A stretch of 64,000 nucleotides of DNA from the NCBI RefSeq assembly GCF_037071985.1, contig NZ_JAXHDF010000008.1, positions 171,979 to 235,978 on the forward strand, given 5' to 3'. Each line of letters begins with the position of its first letter. The stretch's first letter is position 1. Origin of the DNA: Pseudogracilibacillus sp037071985 (GTDB lineage: Bacteria; Bacillota; Bacilli; Bacillales; Amphibacillaceae). Both the position numbers and the translations under genes were made by a program. The notes under the pieces are model-generated. The model saw nothing but the letters and a program-made list of their open reading frames with translations, did not search any database and was not told the DNA's origin. This document shows positions 34,342 through 42,492 of this stretch, one piece after another.

Positions 34342-35673
34342 TTAACTAGACTTTAATTGGTCTGCTACTTTTACAAAAATGCCTTCATTTAAAGGATAAC
34401 CGGCTTTTTTAATTTTCACTCGTACGATCGAACCAATTAAGCTTTCCGGCCCTTCGAATTGAACTTTTAAATAATTATCCGTATATCCAATTAGTTGCCC
34501 GCTTTTCAATGAACTTTTTTCTTCAGGTATTACTTCTAAAACCGTATCTTCATATGGCTTAGCATATTCTGCCGCTAATTCATTTGATAGAGCGATCATT
34601 TTCTGAACACGTGCTTCTTTTATCTCATTTGGAACTTGATCATCCATTCTGGCTGCTGGAGTTCCAGTTCTTCTTGAATATGGAAAAACATGCAATTCGG
34701 CATAACCAATTTTTCGAATAAATTCGTATGTTTCCAAAAACTCGTCCTCTGTTTCTCCTGGAAAACCAACAATTATATCTGATGTAATTGCTAACCCAGG
34801 CAAAGCTTTTTTTATTTTCCTTACCTTTTCTGCATAAAAATCGGCTGAGTATTTCCGGCGCATTCTTGCAAGGACCGTATTTGAACCAGACTGCAACGGA
34901 ATATGCAAATGTCTCACGATTTTTTTGGATTGATCTAAGACCTCAATAACTTCATCGGTAATTTGACTTGCTTCAATAGAAGAGATACGTATCCTTTTAA
35001 GCCCATGAACTTTTTCTTCAAGATCCCTTAATAATCTGGCAAAATTATAATCCTGCATATCTTCTCCATATCCTGCAGTATGAATGCCTGTTAGTACAAT
35101 TTCTTTATATCCGGCATTAACTAATTTTTGCGCTTGTTCCATTACATTGTTAGGGTCTCGAGATCGAAGAAGCCCTCGTGACCATGGAATGATACAAAAT
35201 GTACAGAAATTATTACAGCCTTCTTGTATTTTTAACGATGCTCGTGTACGATCAGAAAATTCAGGAACATCCATTTCTTCAAATACACGGTTTTGCATGA
35301 TAGCTGCCACACCGTTTATTGGTAGCCGTGTTTCTTGATGTTGTTCGATTAACTGAATCATATTTTTTCGATTTTGTGTACCGACAACAACATCTACTCC
35401 TGATATTTCTAATATTTCTCCAGGTGAAGTTTGAGCATAACAACCAGTCACACAGACAATCGCTTCTGGATTTTTACGCACTGCTCGTCTAATAATTTGT
35501 CTGCTTTTTTTGTCACCTGTATTCGTGACAGTACATGTATTGATAACATAAACATCTGCCATTCGTTCAAAATCAACGCGCTCATAGCCATGATCTTTGA
35601 ACATATTCCAAATGCCTTCTGTTTCATAATGATTAACTTTACAGCCTAATGTATGAAATGCAACTGTAGGCAT
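34342..35673 (-). CDS. mtaB: tRNA threonylcarbamoyladenosine methylthiotransferase MtaB
   Basis: Radical-SAM enzyme that adds the 2-methylthio group to t6A37 of tRNAs reading ANN codons. 443 residues. The N-terminal UPF0004 domain (FHTLGCKVNHYETEG, VNTCTVTNTGDKKSRQ, CVTGCYAQ) supplies one iron-sulfur cluster; the radical-SAM Cys triad is in QEGCNNFCTFCIIPWSRG. A TRAM domain ends the protein (LKVQFEGPESLIGSIVRVKI). It is directly coupled to rsmE (1-bp gap). Matches B. subtilis YqeV. Confidence 0.95.
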   Translation of the reverse strand: MPTVAFHTLGCKVNHYETEGIWNMFKDHGYERVDFERMADVYVINTCTVTNTGDKKSRQIIRRAVRKNPEAIVCVTGCYAQTSPGEILEISGVDVVVGTQNRKNMIQLIEQHQETRLPINGVAAIMQNRVFEEMDVPEFSDRTRASLKIQEGCNNFCTFCIIPWSRGLLRSRDPNNVMEQAQKLVNAGYKEIVLTGIHTAGYGEDMQDYNFARLLRDLEEKVHGLKRIRISSIEASQITDEVIEVLDQSKKIVRHLHIPLQSGSNTVLARMRRKYSADFYAEKVRKIKKALPGLAITSDIIVGFPGETEDEFLETYEFIRKIGYAELHVFPYSRRTGTPAARMDDQVPNEIKEARVQKMIALSNELAAEYAKPYEDTVLEVIPEEKSSLKSGQLIGYTDNYLKVQFEGPESLIGSIVRVKIKKAGYPLNEGIFVKVADQLKSS

Positions 35674-35674
35674 A

Positions 35675-36442
35675 CTAATTCCACCTCAATTCTTCAAAAT
35701 GATACGAAATGCCAGCTAAAGCATATAAAGAAGCCGTTTCAGTTCTTAATATCCTTGGTCCTAACCGAACCGGGATAAAGTGGTTCTTTTTTAATGTAGA
35801 CACCTCTTCAGACGATAATCCACCTTCTGGTCCAATGCAAATGATGATTGAATTATCGCTACTTACTTCTATTAAATGAGAACTTAAAGAGACGTAATCA
35901 GCTGTCCTAGCTTCTTCTTCATATGCGAATAATTTCACGTCATATTCATTGCTTGCTTGAATAATTTGATCAATAGTCATCGGTTCTTTCAAATTTGGAA
36001 TTTTATTCCGATGACATTGTTCACTGGCTTCCTTAATTATTTTACAATATCTTTTAATTTTTTGTGCTGATTTTTTATCATCCCACTTCACAATTGAACG
36101 ATCAGACTTCCACAACCAAAATTCAGCTGCACCTAATTCGGTTCCTTTTTGTAAAATGAATTCTAACTTATTTCCTTTTGGTAAGCCTTGAACAATTGTA
36201 ACATGAACAGGCAGCTCCGTGTTTTCATCAAGCCATTCTATTATTTGTACATTCACTTCATTTTTTTCAATTGTATGAATCTGGCATTTCGCTACTTGGC
36301 CATCTGGGTGTACACATACAATTTTATCTCCCGGATTACACCGCATTACTCGCGCAATATGGTGAGCATCTTCATCTTTTATTTTAATACTATTTTCTTT
36401 CCAGTTATTTTCAGGAACAAAGTATCTCTGCACTTTTTCCAC
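35675..36442 (-). CDS. rsmE: 16S rRNA (uracil(1498)-N3)-methyltransferase RsmE
   Basis: SPOUT-class methyltransferase for m3U1498 in 16S rRNA. 255 residues. The N-terminal PUA-like part (HHIARVMRCNPGDKIVCV) precedes a knotted SAM-binding C-terminus with CIGPEGGLSSEEV and LGPRILRTETASLYALAGISY, the family signature. It lies between prmA and mtaB with 17- and 1-bp gaps. Confidence 0.95.
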   Translation of the reverse strand: MEKVQRYFVPENNWKENSIKIKDEDAHHIARVMRCNPGDKIVCVHPDGQVAKCQIHTIEKNEVNVQIIEWLDENTELPVHVTIVQGLPKGNKLEFILQKGTELGAAEFWLWKSDRSIVKWDDKKSAQKIKRYCKIIKEASEQCHRNKIPNLKEPMTIDQIIQASNEYDVKLFAYEEEARTADYVSLSSHLIEVSSDNSIIICIGPEGGLSSEEVSTLKKNHFIPVRLGPRILRTETASLYALAGISYHFEELRWN

Positions 36443-36459
36443 CTACTATATTATACTTT

Positions 36460-37395
36460 CTATTTTTGGGCAACAATACTAATCCAATTTTCAAATTGAT
36501 TTATTTTGATAATGTGAAACCCTTTATTTTCAAGTGCGTCTATTACCATTTGTTGTTTTGCTTCAATAATACCAGATGTAATAAAATATCCTTCTTCAAG
36601 TAAATTATCCCAAGCTCCATCGATTAATCGCAATATGATATCTGCCAATATGTTTGAAACGACAATGTTTGCTTTTTTATGAACACCTTTTAGCAAATCA
36701 TTTTGCTCAACAGTTATATTATTTTCTAACTGATTTTTATCTCGATTTATTTGAGTACTTTTAACCGCGACTTCATCTAAGTCATACCCATACACATGCT
36801 TTGCCCCTAGTAGCACAGATGCAATACTTAAAATTCCCGATCCTACCCCAACATCTATTACAAGATCGTTTGGGCGTAATACTTCCTCTAATGCTTTTAA
36901 GCTTAAAATAGTTGTTGGATGTGTTCCTGTACCAAACGCCATTCCCGGGTCGATGGAAATAATAAGCTCGTCTGGAGAACTTTTTTCATATGTTTCCCAA
37001 CTAGGAACAATTGTAAATCGTTCTGTAATTTTTGCAGGCTTAAAATATTTTTTCCATTCGTTTTCCCAATCTTCTTCCTGTACTATTTTAGTGACTAATT
37101 TATTTTTGCCTAGTGGAATATTATACGATTCTAACTTATTAATTTGCTGTTTAATTTTCTGTTCTTTTTCCGGCCAAATAGTATTGTTTAGAAAATAAGC
37201 TTTAATATTTACTCCTTCAACAGGATATTTACTTGGATCTAATTCATATAGTTCGCCAAATCGATCCCTTTTTTCTCTGATTAAGTCTGCCGGATCTTCA
37301 ATCACAACACCATTGGCTCCTAATTCATTTAATATATTAGATACTGATTCACAAGCTTCATTAGACGTTTGTACAGTTAACTCTATCCAATCCAT
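36460..37395 (-). CDS. prmA: Ribosomal protein L11 methyltransferase PrmA
   Basis: SAM-dependent methyltransferase that trimethylates L11. 311 residues. N-terminal substrate-binding domain followed by the catalytic core DPGMAFGTGTHPTT, SAM motif VIDVGVGSGILSIASVLLGA near residue 175, and motif IV VSNILADIILRL. Downstream of dnaJ by 35 bp, as in B. subtilis yqeT. Confidence 0.96.
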   Translation of the reverse strand: MDWIELTVQTSNEACESVSNILNELGANGVVIEDPADLIREKRDRFGELYELDPSKYPVEGVNIKAYFLNNTIWPEKEQKIKQQINKLESYNIPLGKNKLVTKIVQEEDWENEWKKYFKPAKITERFTIVPSWETYEKSSPDELIISIDPGMAFGTGTHPTTILSLKALEEVLRPNDLVIDVGVGSGILSIASVLLGAKHVYGYDLDEVAVKSTQINRDKNQLENNITVEQNDLLKGVHKKANIVVSNILADIILRLIDGAWDNLLEEGYFITSGIIEAKQQMVIDALENKGFHIIKINQFENWISIVAQK

Positions 37396-37429
37396 TTAGC
37401 TCACTCATTTCATTTTCAGTGCTTAATAT

Positions 37430-38542
37430 TTATTCACCTTTAAATGCTTTCTTAAAACGTTTAAAAAAAGAATCATCATCTTCCGTTATTGGGTTATTAT
37501 CAGCAATTTGATTAAATTCCTTTAATAATTCTTTTTGTCGACTGGACAATTTAGTAGGTGTAACTACTCTTACTTTGACATGTTGGTCACCATGCCCATA
37601 CCCTCTAACATTTGGTGAACCTTTACCTCTTAATCTGAATGTTTTTCCTGTTTGGGTTCCTGCAGGAATTTTAAACATTACGTTTCCGTGAACAGTTGGT
37701 ACTTCGATCTCATCCCCTAAAGCCGCTTGGGCAAATGTGAGTGGAAGTTCTAAAAATATATGATCTCCTTCTCTTTTGAAGAATTCATGTGGTTGGATTG
37801 TAATAATAACAAACAAGTCTCCTGGAGGCCCCCCGTTTATTCCAGGTTCACCTTTACCAGAAACGCGGATCTGCTGTCCTTCATCAATACCAGCAGGGAT
37901 AGATACCTTTATTTTAGTTTGCTTTTTCACACGGCCAGTTCCACCACACGTAGAACATTTTTCAGGGATAATTTTCCCAGTTCCTTGACAATAATGACAA
38001 GCTCGACGATTTACCACTCTGCCAAATGGTGTATTTTGCTCTGTATTTAATTGACCTGAGCCATGACAGTGAGTACATGTTTTAGGTTTAGTTCCCGGTT
38101 TTGCACCAGAACCATGACATGTATTACATGTTTCTTCTTTAGGTAGAGAGATTTCTGTTTCTTTCCCAAAAATCGCTTCTTCAAATGTTAATGACATCGT
38201 ATATTGTAAATCTGCACCTTGACGCGGAGCATTCGGATCTCTTCGCGAACCTCCACCGAAAAACATGTCAAAAATATCGCCAAAACCTGAGAAATCTGCT
38301 CCGCCTCCGAAGCCTTGATTTTGTGTTCCTGCATGACCAAATTGATCATATTGTGCTCTTTTTTGATCATTATTTAATACTTCGTATGCTTCTTTAACTT
38401 CTTTAAATTTATCTTCTGCATCCGGCTCTTTGTTGACGTCCGGATGGTATTTACGAGCTAATTTACGATATGCCTTTTTAATATCGTCTTTTGTAGCATC
38501 ACGCTCAATGCCTAAGACTTCATAATAATCTCGTTTACTCAA
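37430..38542 (-). CDS. dnaJ: Chaperone protein DnaJ
   Basis: Hsp40 co-chaperone that delivers unfolded substrates to DnaK and stimulates its ATPase. 370 residues: J domain (1-70) with the HPD motif in KYHPDVNKEPD, a G/F-rich linker (GGGADFSGFGDIFDMFFGGG), and a zinc domain with four Cys repeats (CNTCHGSG, CTHCHGSG, CHYCQGTG, CSTCGGTG) at about 145-205. Two C-terminal substrate-binding domains follow. A terminator lies between dnaK and dnaJ, so it may be expressed partly by read-through or from its own promoter. Confidence 0.98.
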   Translation of the reverse strand: MSKRDYYEVLGIERDATKDDIKKAYRKLARKYHPDVNKEPDAEDKFKEVKEAYEVLNNDQKRAQYDQFGHAGTQNQGFGGGADFSGFGDIFDMFFGGGSRRDPNAPRQGADLQYTMSLTFEEAIFGKETEISLPKEETCNTCHGSGAKPGTKPKTCTHCHGSGQLNTEQNTPFGRVVNRRACHYCQGTGKIIPEKCSTCGGTGRVKKQTKIKVSIPAGIDEGQQIRVSGKGEPGINGGPPGDLFVIITIQPHEFFKREGDHIFLELPLTFAQAALGDEIEVPTVHGNVMFKIPAGTQTGKTFRLRGKGSPNVRGYGHGDQHVKVRVVTPTKLSSRQKELLKEFNQIADNNPITEDDDSFFKRFKKAFKGE

Positions 38543-38659
38543 CTCTCATTCACTCTCCTGAAACCATGAATTCAATACTCTTAATCATAGCATTGTTTAC
38601 TTCTTATAAGCAAATCTATTAAAACCCATTATAAGGATAGAATTTTGTATTCTCTCAAA

Positions 38660-38696
38660 AAAAGTCAAAGTCAAGAATAACCTGACTTTGACTTTT
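38660..38696 (-). terminator. Internal terminator between dnaK and dnaJ
   Basis: A perfect 14-bp stem AAAAGTCAAAGTCA/TGACTTTGACTTTT (38683-38696 with 38660-38673), 10 bases after the dnaK stop. It would reduce read-through into dnaJ. Confidence 0.85.
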
Positions 38697-38706
38697 CTAG
38701 TACGTA

Positions 38707-40551
38707 TTACTTTTCAGCTTTATCTTTATCATCATCTACTTCTTCATAGTCTGCATCAACAACATCGTCACCTTTATTTGAGTCACCAGCTTCAGACCCT
38801 TGCTGTGCTTGTTGCTCCTGAGCCATCTGTTCATACAACTTTACTGAAAGCTGTTGAACTTGTTCTTCTAATGCTGACTTTTTCGCTTTAATTTCTTCAA
38901 GATTGTCACCTTCTAGTGCTTTCTTGAGTTCTTCTTTCGCAGCTTCAGCTTTTTGTTTTTCGTCTTCTGATACCTTATCACCTAAGTCTTTAAGGGTTTT
39001 ATCTGTAGTGAATACTAACTGATCTGCTTCATTTCGTAGATCAATTTCCTCACGACGTTTTTTATCAGCCTCTGCATTTTCTTCTGCATCTTTCACCATT
39101 TGTTCAATTTCATCATCAGATAATCCGGAAGATGATTGAATTGTAATGGACTGTTCTTTATTTGTTCCTAAATCTTTTGCACGAACATTAACAATACCAT
39201 TAGCATCAATATCAAATGTTACTTCAATTTGTGGAATCCCTCTAGGTGCAGGTGGTATATCAGTTAACTGGAAACGACCTAACGTTTTATTGTCAGCTGC
39301 CATTTCGCGCTCTCCCTGTAGTACATGAATATCTACAGCAGTTTGGTTATCTGCAGCTGTTGAGAATACTTGTGATTCACTAGTAGGAATCGTAGTGTTA
39401 CGTTCAATTAACTTTGTTGTTACTCCGCCCATTGTTTCAATACCTAATGAAAGTGGTGTAACATCAAGTAATAAAACATCCTTTACATCACCTTGTAAAA
39501 CTCCACCTTGGATAGCTGCTCCTAAAGCAACTACTTCATCAGGATTTACACCTTTAGAAGGTTCTTTACCAGTTTCTTTTTTAATCGCTTCTTGTACAGC
39601 TGGAATTCGAGTTGATCCACCTACCAAAAGCACTTTATCAATATCGTTTGCAGATAATCCTGCATCTGATAATGATTTTTTAACTGGAATCATTGTTCTT
39701 TCAACAAGTTCTGATGTCAATTCATCGAATTTTGCTCTTGTTAACGTTAATTCTAAGTGTAATGGACCTGCCTCACCCGCAGTAATAAACGGCAATGAGA
39801 TTTGAGTTTGTGTTACTCCAGATAAATCTTTTTTCGCTTTTTCCGCTGCATCTTTTAATCGCTGAATTGCCATTTTATCTTGTGATAAATCGATACCATT
39901 CTCTTTACGGAATTCTTGAACCATATATTCGATAATTTTTTCATCGAAATCATCTCCACCAAGACGATTATCTCCGGCTGTTGAGATAACTTCGAATGTA
40001 CCATCACCTATATCTAAAATGGATACGTCAAACGTTCCACCACCAAGGTCATAGACTAAAATCGTTTGATCTTCATTTTCTTTATCAATTCCGTAAGCTA
40101 GCGCTGCTGCTGTTGGTTCGTTAATAATTCTCTCAACTTCTAAGCCTGCAATAATTCCAGCATCTCTTGTTGCTTGACGCTCTGCATCATTAAAATAAGC
40201 TGGCACTGTAATAACAGCTTTACTTACTTTTTCTCCGATATAATCTTCCGCATAACTTTTTAGGTGTTGCAAAATAATCGCCGATACTTCTTGAGGAGTG
40301 TAGTCTTTCCCCTCAATCGTTTCTTTATAGTCCGTTCCCATATGACGTTTAATAGATTGAATAGTATCAGGGTTTGTAATTGCTTGTCGTTTTGCAACTT
40401 CCCCTACTTGTCTTTCTCCATTTTTAAATGATACAACAGATGGAGTTGTACGGTTTCCTTCAGGGTTTGTAATAACAACCGGCTCTCCACCTTCCATAAC
40501 CGTTACACAAGAATTTGTTGTACCTAAGTCAATTCCAATTATTTTACTCAT
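38707..40551 (-). CDS. dnaK: Chaperone protein DnaK (Hsp70)
   Basis: ATP-driven chaperone, 614 residues. The N-terminus reads GIDLGTTNSCVTVMEGGEP; further ATPase signatures are VYDLGGGTFDVSILDIGDGTFEV (around 170-192, in parts) and VLLVGGSTRIPAVQE. The substrate domain begins near residue 385 and the C-terminal tail is Glu/Asp/Lys-rich. As in other Gram-positive DnaKs it lacks the segment of about 24 residues found in the proteobacterial ATPase domain, inferred from length. Part of the CIRCE-controlled hrcA-grpE-dnaK operon. Confidence 0.99.
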   Translation of the reverse strand: MSKIIGIDLGTTNSCVTVMEGGEPVVITNPEGNRTTPSVVSFKNGERQVGEVAKRQAITNPDTIQSIKRHMGTDYKETIEGKDYTPQEVSAIILQHLKSYAEDYIGEKVSKAVITVPAYFNDAERQATRDAGIIAGLEVERIINEPTAAALAYGIDKENEDQTILVYDLGGGTFDVSILDIGDGTFEVISTAGDNRLGGDDFDEKIIEYMVQEFRKENGIDLSQDKMAIQRLKDAAEKAKKDLSGVTQTQISLPFITAGEAGPLHLELTLTRAKFDELTSELVERTMIPVKKSLSDAGLSANDIDKVLLVGGSTRIPAVQEAIKKETGKEPSKGVNPDEVVALGAAIQGGVLQGDVKDVLLLDVTPLSLGIETMGGVTTKLIERNTTIPTSESQVFSTAADNQTAVDIHVLQGEREMAADNKTLGRFQLTDIPPAPRGIPQIEVTFDIDANGIVNVRAKDLGTNKEQSITIQSSSGLSDDEIEQMVKDAEENAEADKKRREEIDLRNEADQLVFTTDKTLKDLGDKVSEDEKQKAEAAKEELKKALEGDNLEEIKAKKSALEEQVQQLSVKLYEQMAQEQQAQQGSEAGDSNKGDDVVDADYEEVDDDKDKAEK

Positions 40552-40576
40552 ATAAAACTCTCCTTTACGACATCTT

Positions 40577-41197
40577 CTATTTATTTACTTTAACCATTGC
40601 TGGTCGTATCACTTTATCTTTTAACATATATCCTTTTTGGAGTTCTTCTACAACAGTATTTGATTCTAAATCTTCCTCTTCCACTTGCATTACTGCGTGA
40701 TGAACTGTTGGATCAAATTCCTGATTAACAGCTTCTATTGGTTTAATTCCTTGCGCCTCGAGGACTGTCTGGAACTGGTTATAAACCATTTTCATACCTT
40801 CCATAAAGCTTTTGTTTTCATCAGAAATTTCAGTTTGTAGTGCACGTTCAAAATTATCTAATATAGGCAAAAGTTCCGTGGCCAATTCTTCGGATTTATA
40901 CTTTCGCTCTGCAGTTTTTTCTTTTTGTGTGCGTCTTTTATAATTATCAAACTCTGCCTGATTTCTAAGAAGGCGATCTTTTAATTGCTCGATTTCTTCG
41001 TTTAACTTATTAATTTCTCCTTCTAACTTTTCGTTATTTGAGCCCTCTTGCTCTAATTCCTCCAAATTAGTAGGTTCTTCTGATTCATTAGATTCAAATT
41101 CTACTGAAGACGAATCAGCTGTCTCTATCTCGGATTCATTAGTTTCAGTCTTAGTCTCTTCTTCAGTGATTGTTGTTTCTTTGCCCTGTTCTTCCAT
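40577..41197 (-). CDS. grpE: Nucleotide exchange factor GrpE
   Basis: Releases ADP from DnaK. 206 residues. The first 70 are very acidic (many Glu, Thr and Ser) and probably disordered, longer than in E. coli GrpE. A coiled coil (about 72-120, NKLNEEIEQLKDRLLRNQAEF then DNYKRRTQKEK) and the C-terminal beta domain (FDPTVHHAVMQVEEE...VVEELQKGYMLKDKVIRPAMV) follow. Between hrcA and dnaK. Confidence 0.97.
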   Translation of the reverse strand: MEEQGKETTITEEETKTETNESEIETADSSSVEFESNESEEPTNLEELEQEGSNNEKLEGEINKLNEEIEQLKDRLLRNQAEFDNYKRRTQKEKTAERKYKSEELATELLPILDNFERALQTEISDENKSFMEGMKMVYNQFQTVLEAQGIKPIEAVNQEFDPTVHHAVMQVEEEDLESNTVVEELQKGYMLKDKVIRPAMVKVNK

Positions 41198-41289
41198 CTA
41201 AGGCACCTCCAATATTAATTGCCACGATAAACCATAACATGAATTTCTTACAAAATAAACTATTACCTATAGCAAATCTACAAGTTACT

Positions 41290-42315
41290 TTACTTATTTA
41301 AAGTTAAATAAAGTAAGTCAGTCATTTCATTAGAAAGAGATTTTAATAAAGTAATCACCTTTCGATATTCCATTCTAGTTGGACCTAACAAAGCAATTGT
41401 ACCTAATTGATTCATACCTAATTTATAAGTGGAAGTAATTAAGGTAAAGTTTTTGATAGCTTCAATTTCATTCTCATTCCCAATGGTAACTTTTAATCCA
41501 TCATGTTGATTAGCTAATAATTTAATAATTTCAGCTTCATCTTCTAACATCGTAAAAAATTCGTAAATTTTATCGACATCTTTAAATTCCGGTTGGATTA
41601 AAATATTCGATTGTCCTCCAACGTATAATTTGGCCTGCTCGTCGTAACGAATAACTGACTTAATATATTCATACATAAGTTTATACTCTTTAATATGTTT
41701 TTTCATGAGTTCATATACTTCAGTCTTAAGTGTATGTGCCAAATTTACAATAGGTACTCCGACTAAACGATCATTAAGTATATTTACCATTTTCTCGAAA
41801 TCGGAAACATCGATCCCCTTAGGAATAGGTATAGATTTATGTTCTACATGCCCTGTACTAGTAACTAATATTGCGACCGCTGTCTGCGATGACAATGTAA
41901 TAAGTTGGATTTGCTTTAATGTAGCATCTACTTCGTTTGGTCCTAGTATAATTGTAGTATAGTTCGTTAACTGTGATAAGACTTCCGCCGATAACTGAAC
42001 AATATGCTCAAATTCAATAATATTATCTTGGATAATGTTCTTAATAATATTTATTTCTCTTTCTTTTATTGTTGGAGATATCACATGATCGACATAGTAG
42101 CGGTATCCTTTTTCAGAAGGAATACGACCTGATGAAGAGTGAGTCTTCTCTAATAGATCTAATTCCTCAAGATCTGCCATGACATTTCGAACGGTTGCAG
42201 CACTTAAATTAATCGATTCTTTTGTTGAAATTGCACGAGAACCAATTGGATGAGCCGTATGAATAAAATCATCAATTATAGTTTCTAATATGAGCAGTTG
42301 TCTTTCTGTCAACAT
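41290..42315 (-). CDS. hrcA: Heat-inducible transcription repressor HrcA
   Basis: Represses class I heat-shock genes by binding CIRCE; refolded by GroE. 341 residues from the ATG at 42315. N-terminal winged helix: MLTERQLLILETIIDDFI, PIGSRAISTKESINLSAATVRNVMADLEELDLL. The dimerisation and GAF-like domains follow. A longer in-frame start (GTG at 42336) lies inside the CIRCE operator and must be rejected; the ATG at 42315 has AGAGGTGG 5 bases upstream. First gene of the hrcA-grpE-dnaK operon. hemW, which precedes it in B. subtilis, is absent. Confidence 0.96.
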   Translation of the reverse strand: MLTERQLLILETIIDDFIHTAHPIGSRAISTKESINLSAATVRNVMADLEELDLLEKTHSSSGRIPSEKGYRYYVDHVISPTIKEREINIIKNIIQDNIIEFEHIVQLSAEVLSQLTNYTTIILGPNEVDATLKQIQLITLSSQTAVAILVTSTGHVEHKSIPIPKGIDVSDFEKMVNILNDRLVGVPIVNLAHTLKTEVYELMKKHIKEYKLMYEYIKSVIRYDEQAKLYVGGQSNILIQPEFKDVDKIYEFFTMLEDEAEIIKLLANQHDGLKVTIGNENEIEAIKNFTLITSTYKLGMNQLGTIALLGPTRMEYRKVITLLKSLSNEMTDLLYLTLNK

Positions 42316-42329
42316 GATATCCACCTCTG

Positions 42330-42356
42330 TTAGCACTCTCTACTTTCGAGTGCTAA
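42330..42356. promoter_or_regulatory. CIRCE operator (HrcA binding site)
   Basis: A perfect match to TTAGCACTC-N9-GAGTGCTAA, with both 9-base arms intact (42330-42338 and 42348-42356). It lies 14 bases before the hrcA ATG, so HrcA should repress its own operon. Confidence 0.98.
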
Positions 42357-42368
42357 TACTACTAATAA

Positions 42369-42395
42369 ATTATCAAATCGATTTTTTTTTGTCAA
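42369..42395 (-). promoter_or_regulatory. SigA promoter of the hrcA-grpE-dnaK operon
   Basis: Minus strand: perfect TTGACA at 42395-42390, then an A-rich spacer and GATAAT (42374-42369, 15-bp spacer) or TAATTT (17-bp spacer). CIRCE begins 12 bases downstream, the usual arrangement. The exact -10 is uncertain. Confidence 0.65.
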
Positions 42396-42492
42396 TTAAG
42401 ATGTCTTTTGAATCCTGCAATTTTTAATAATAAAAAAATCATTAAAAAACAAAAGAAAACGGCAGGTACTAAACCAACCATTTTCTCACAGT

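Noticed and set aside
39395..39805. 136-codon plus-strand frame inside dnaK
   Set aside because: Shadow of the dnaK coding sequence on the opposite strand, as with similar long frames in dnaJ, gpr and mtaB.
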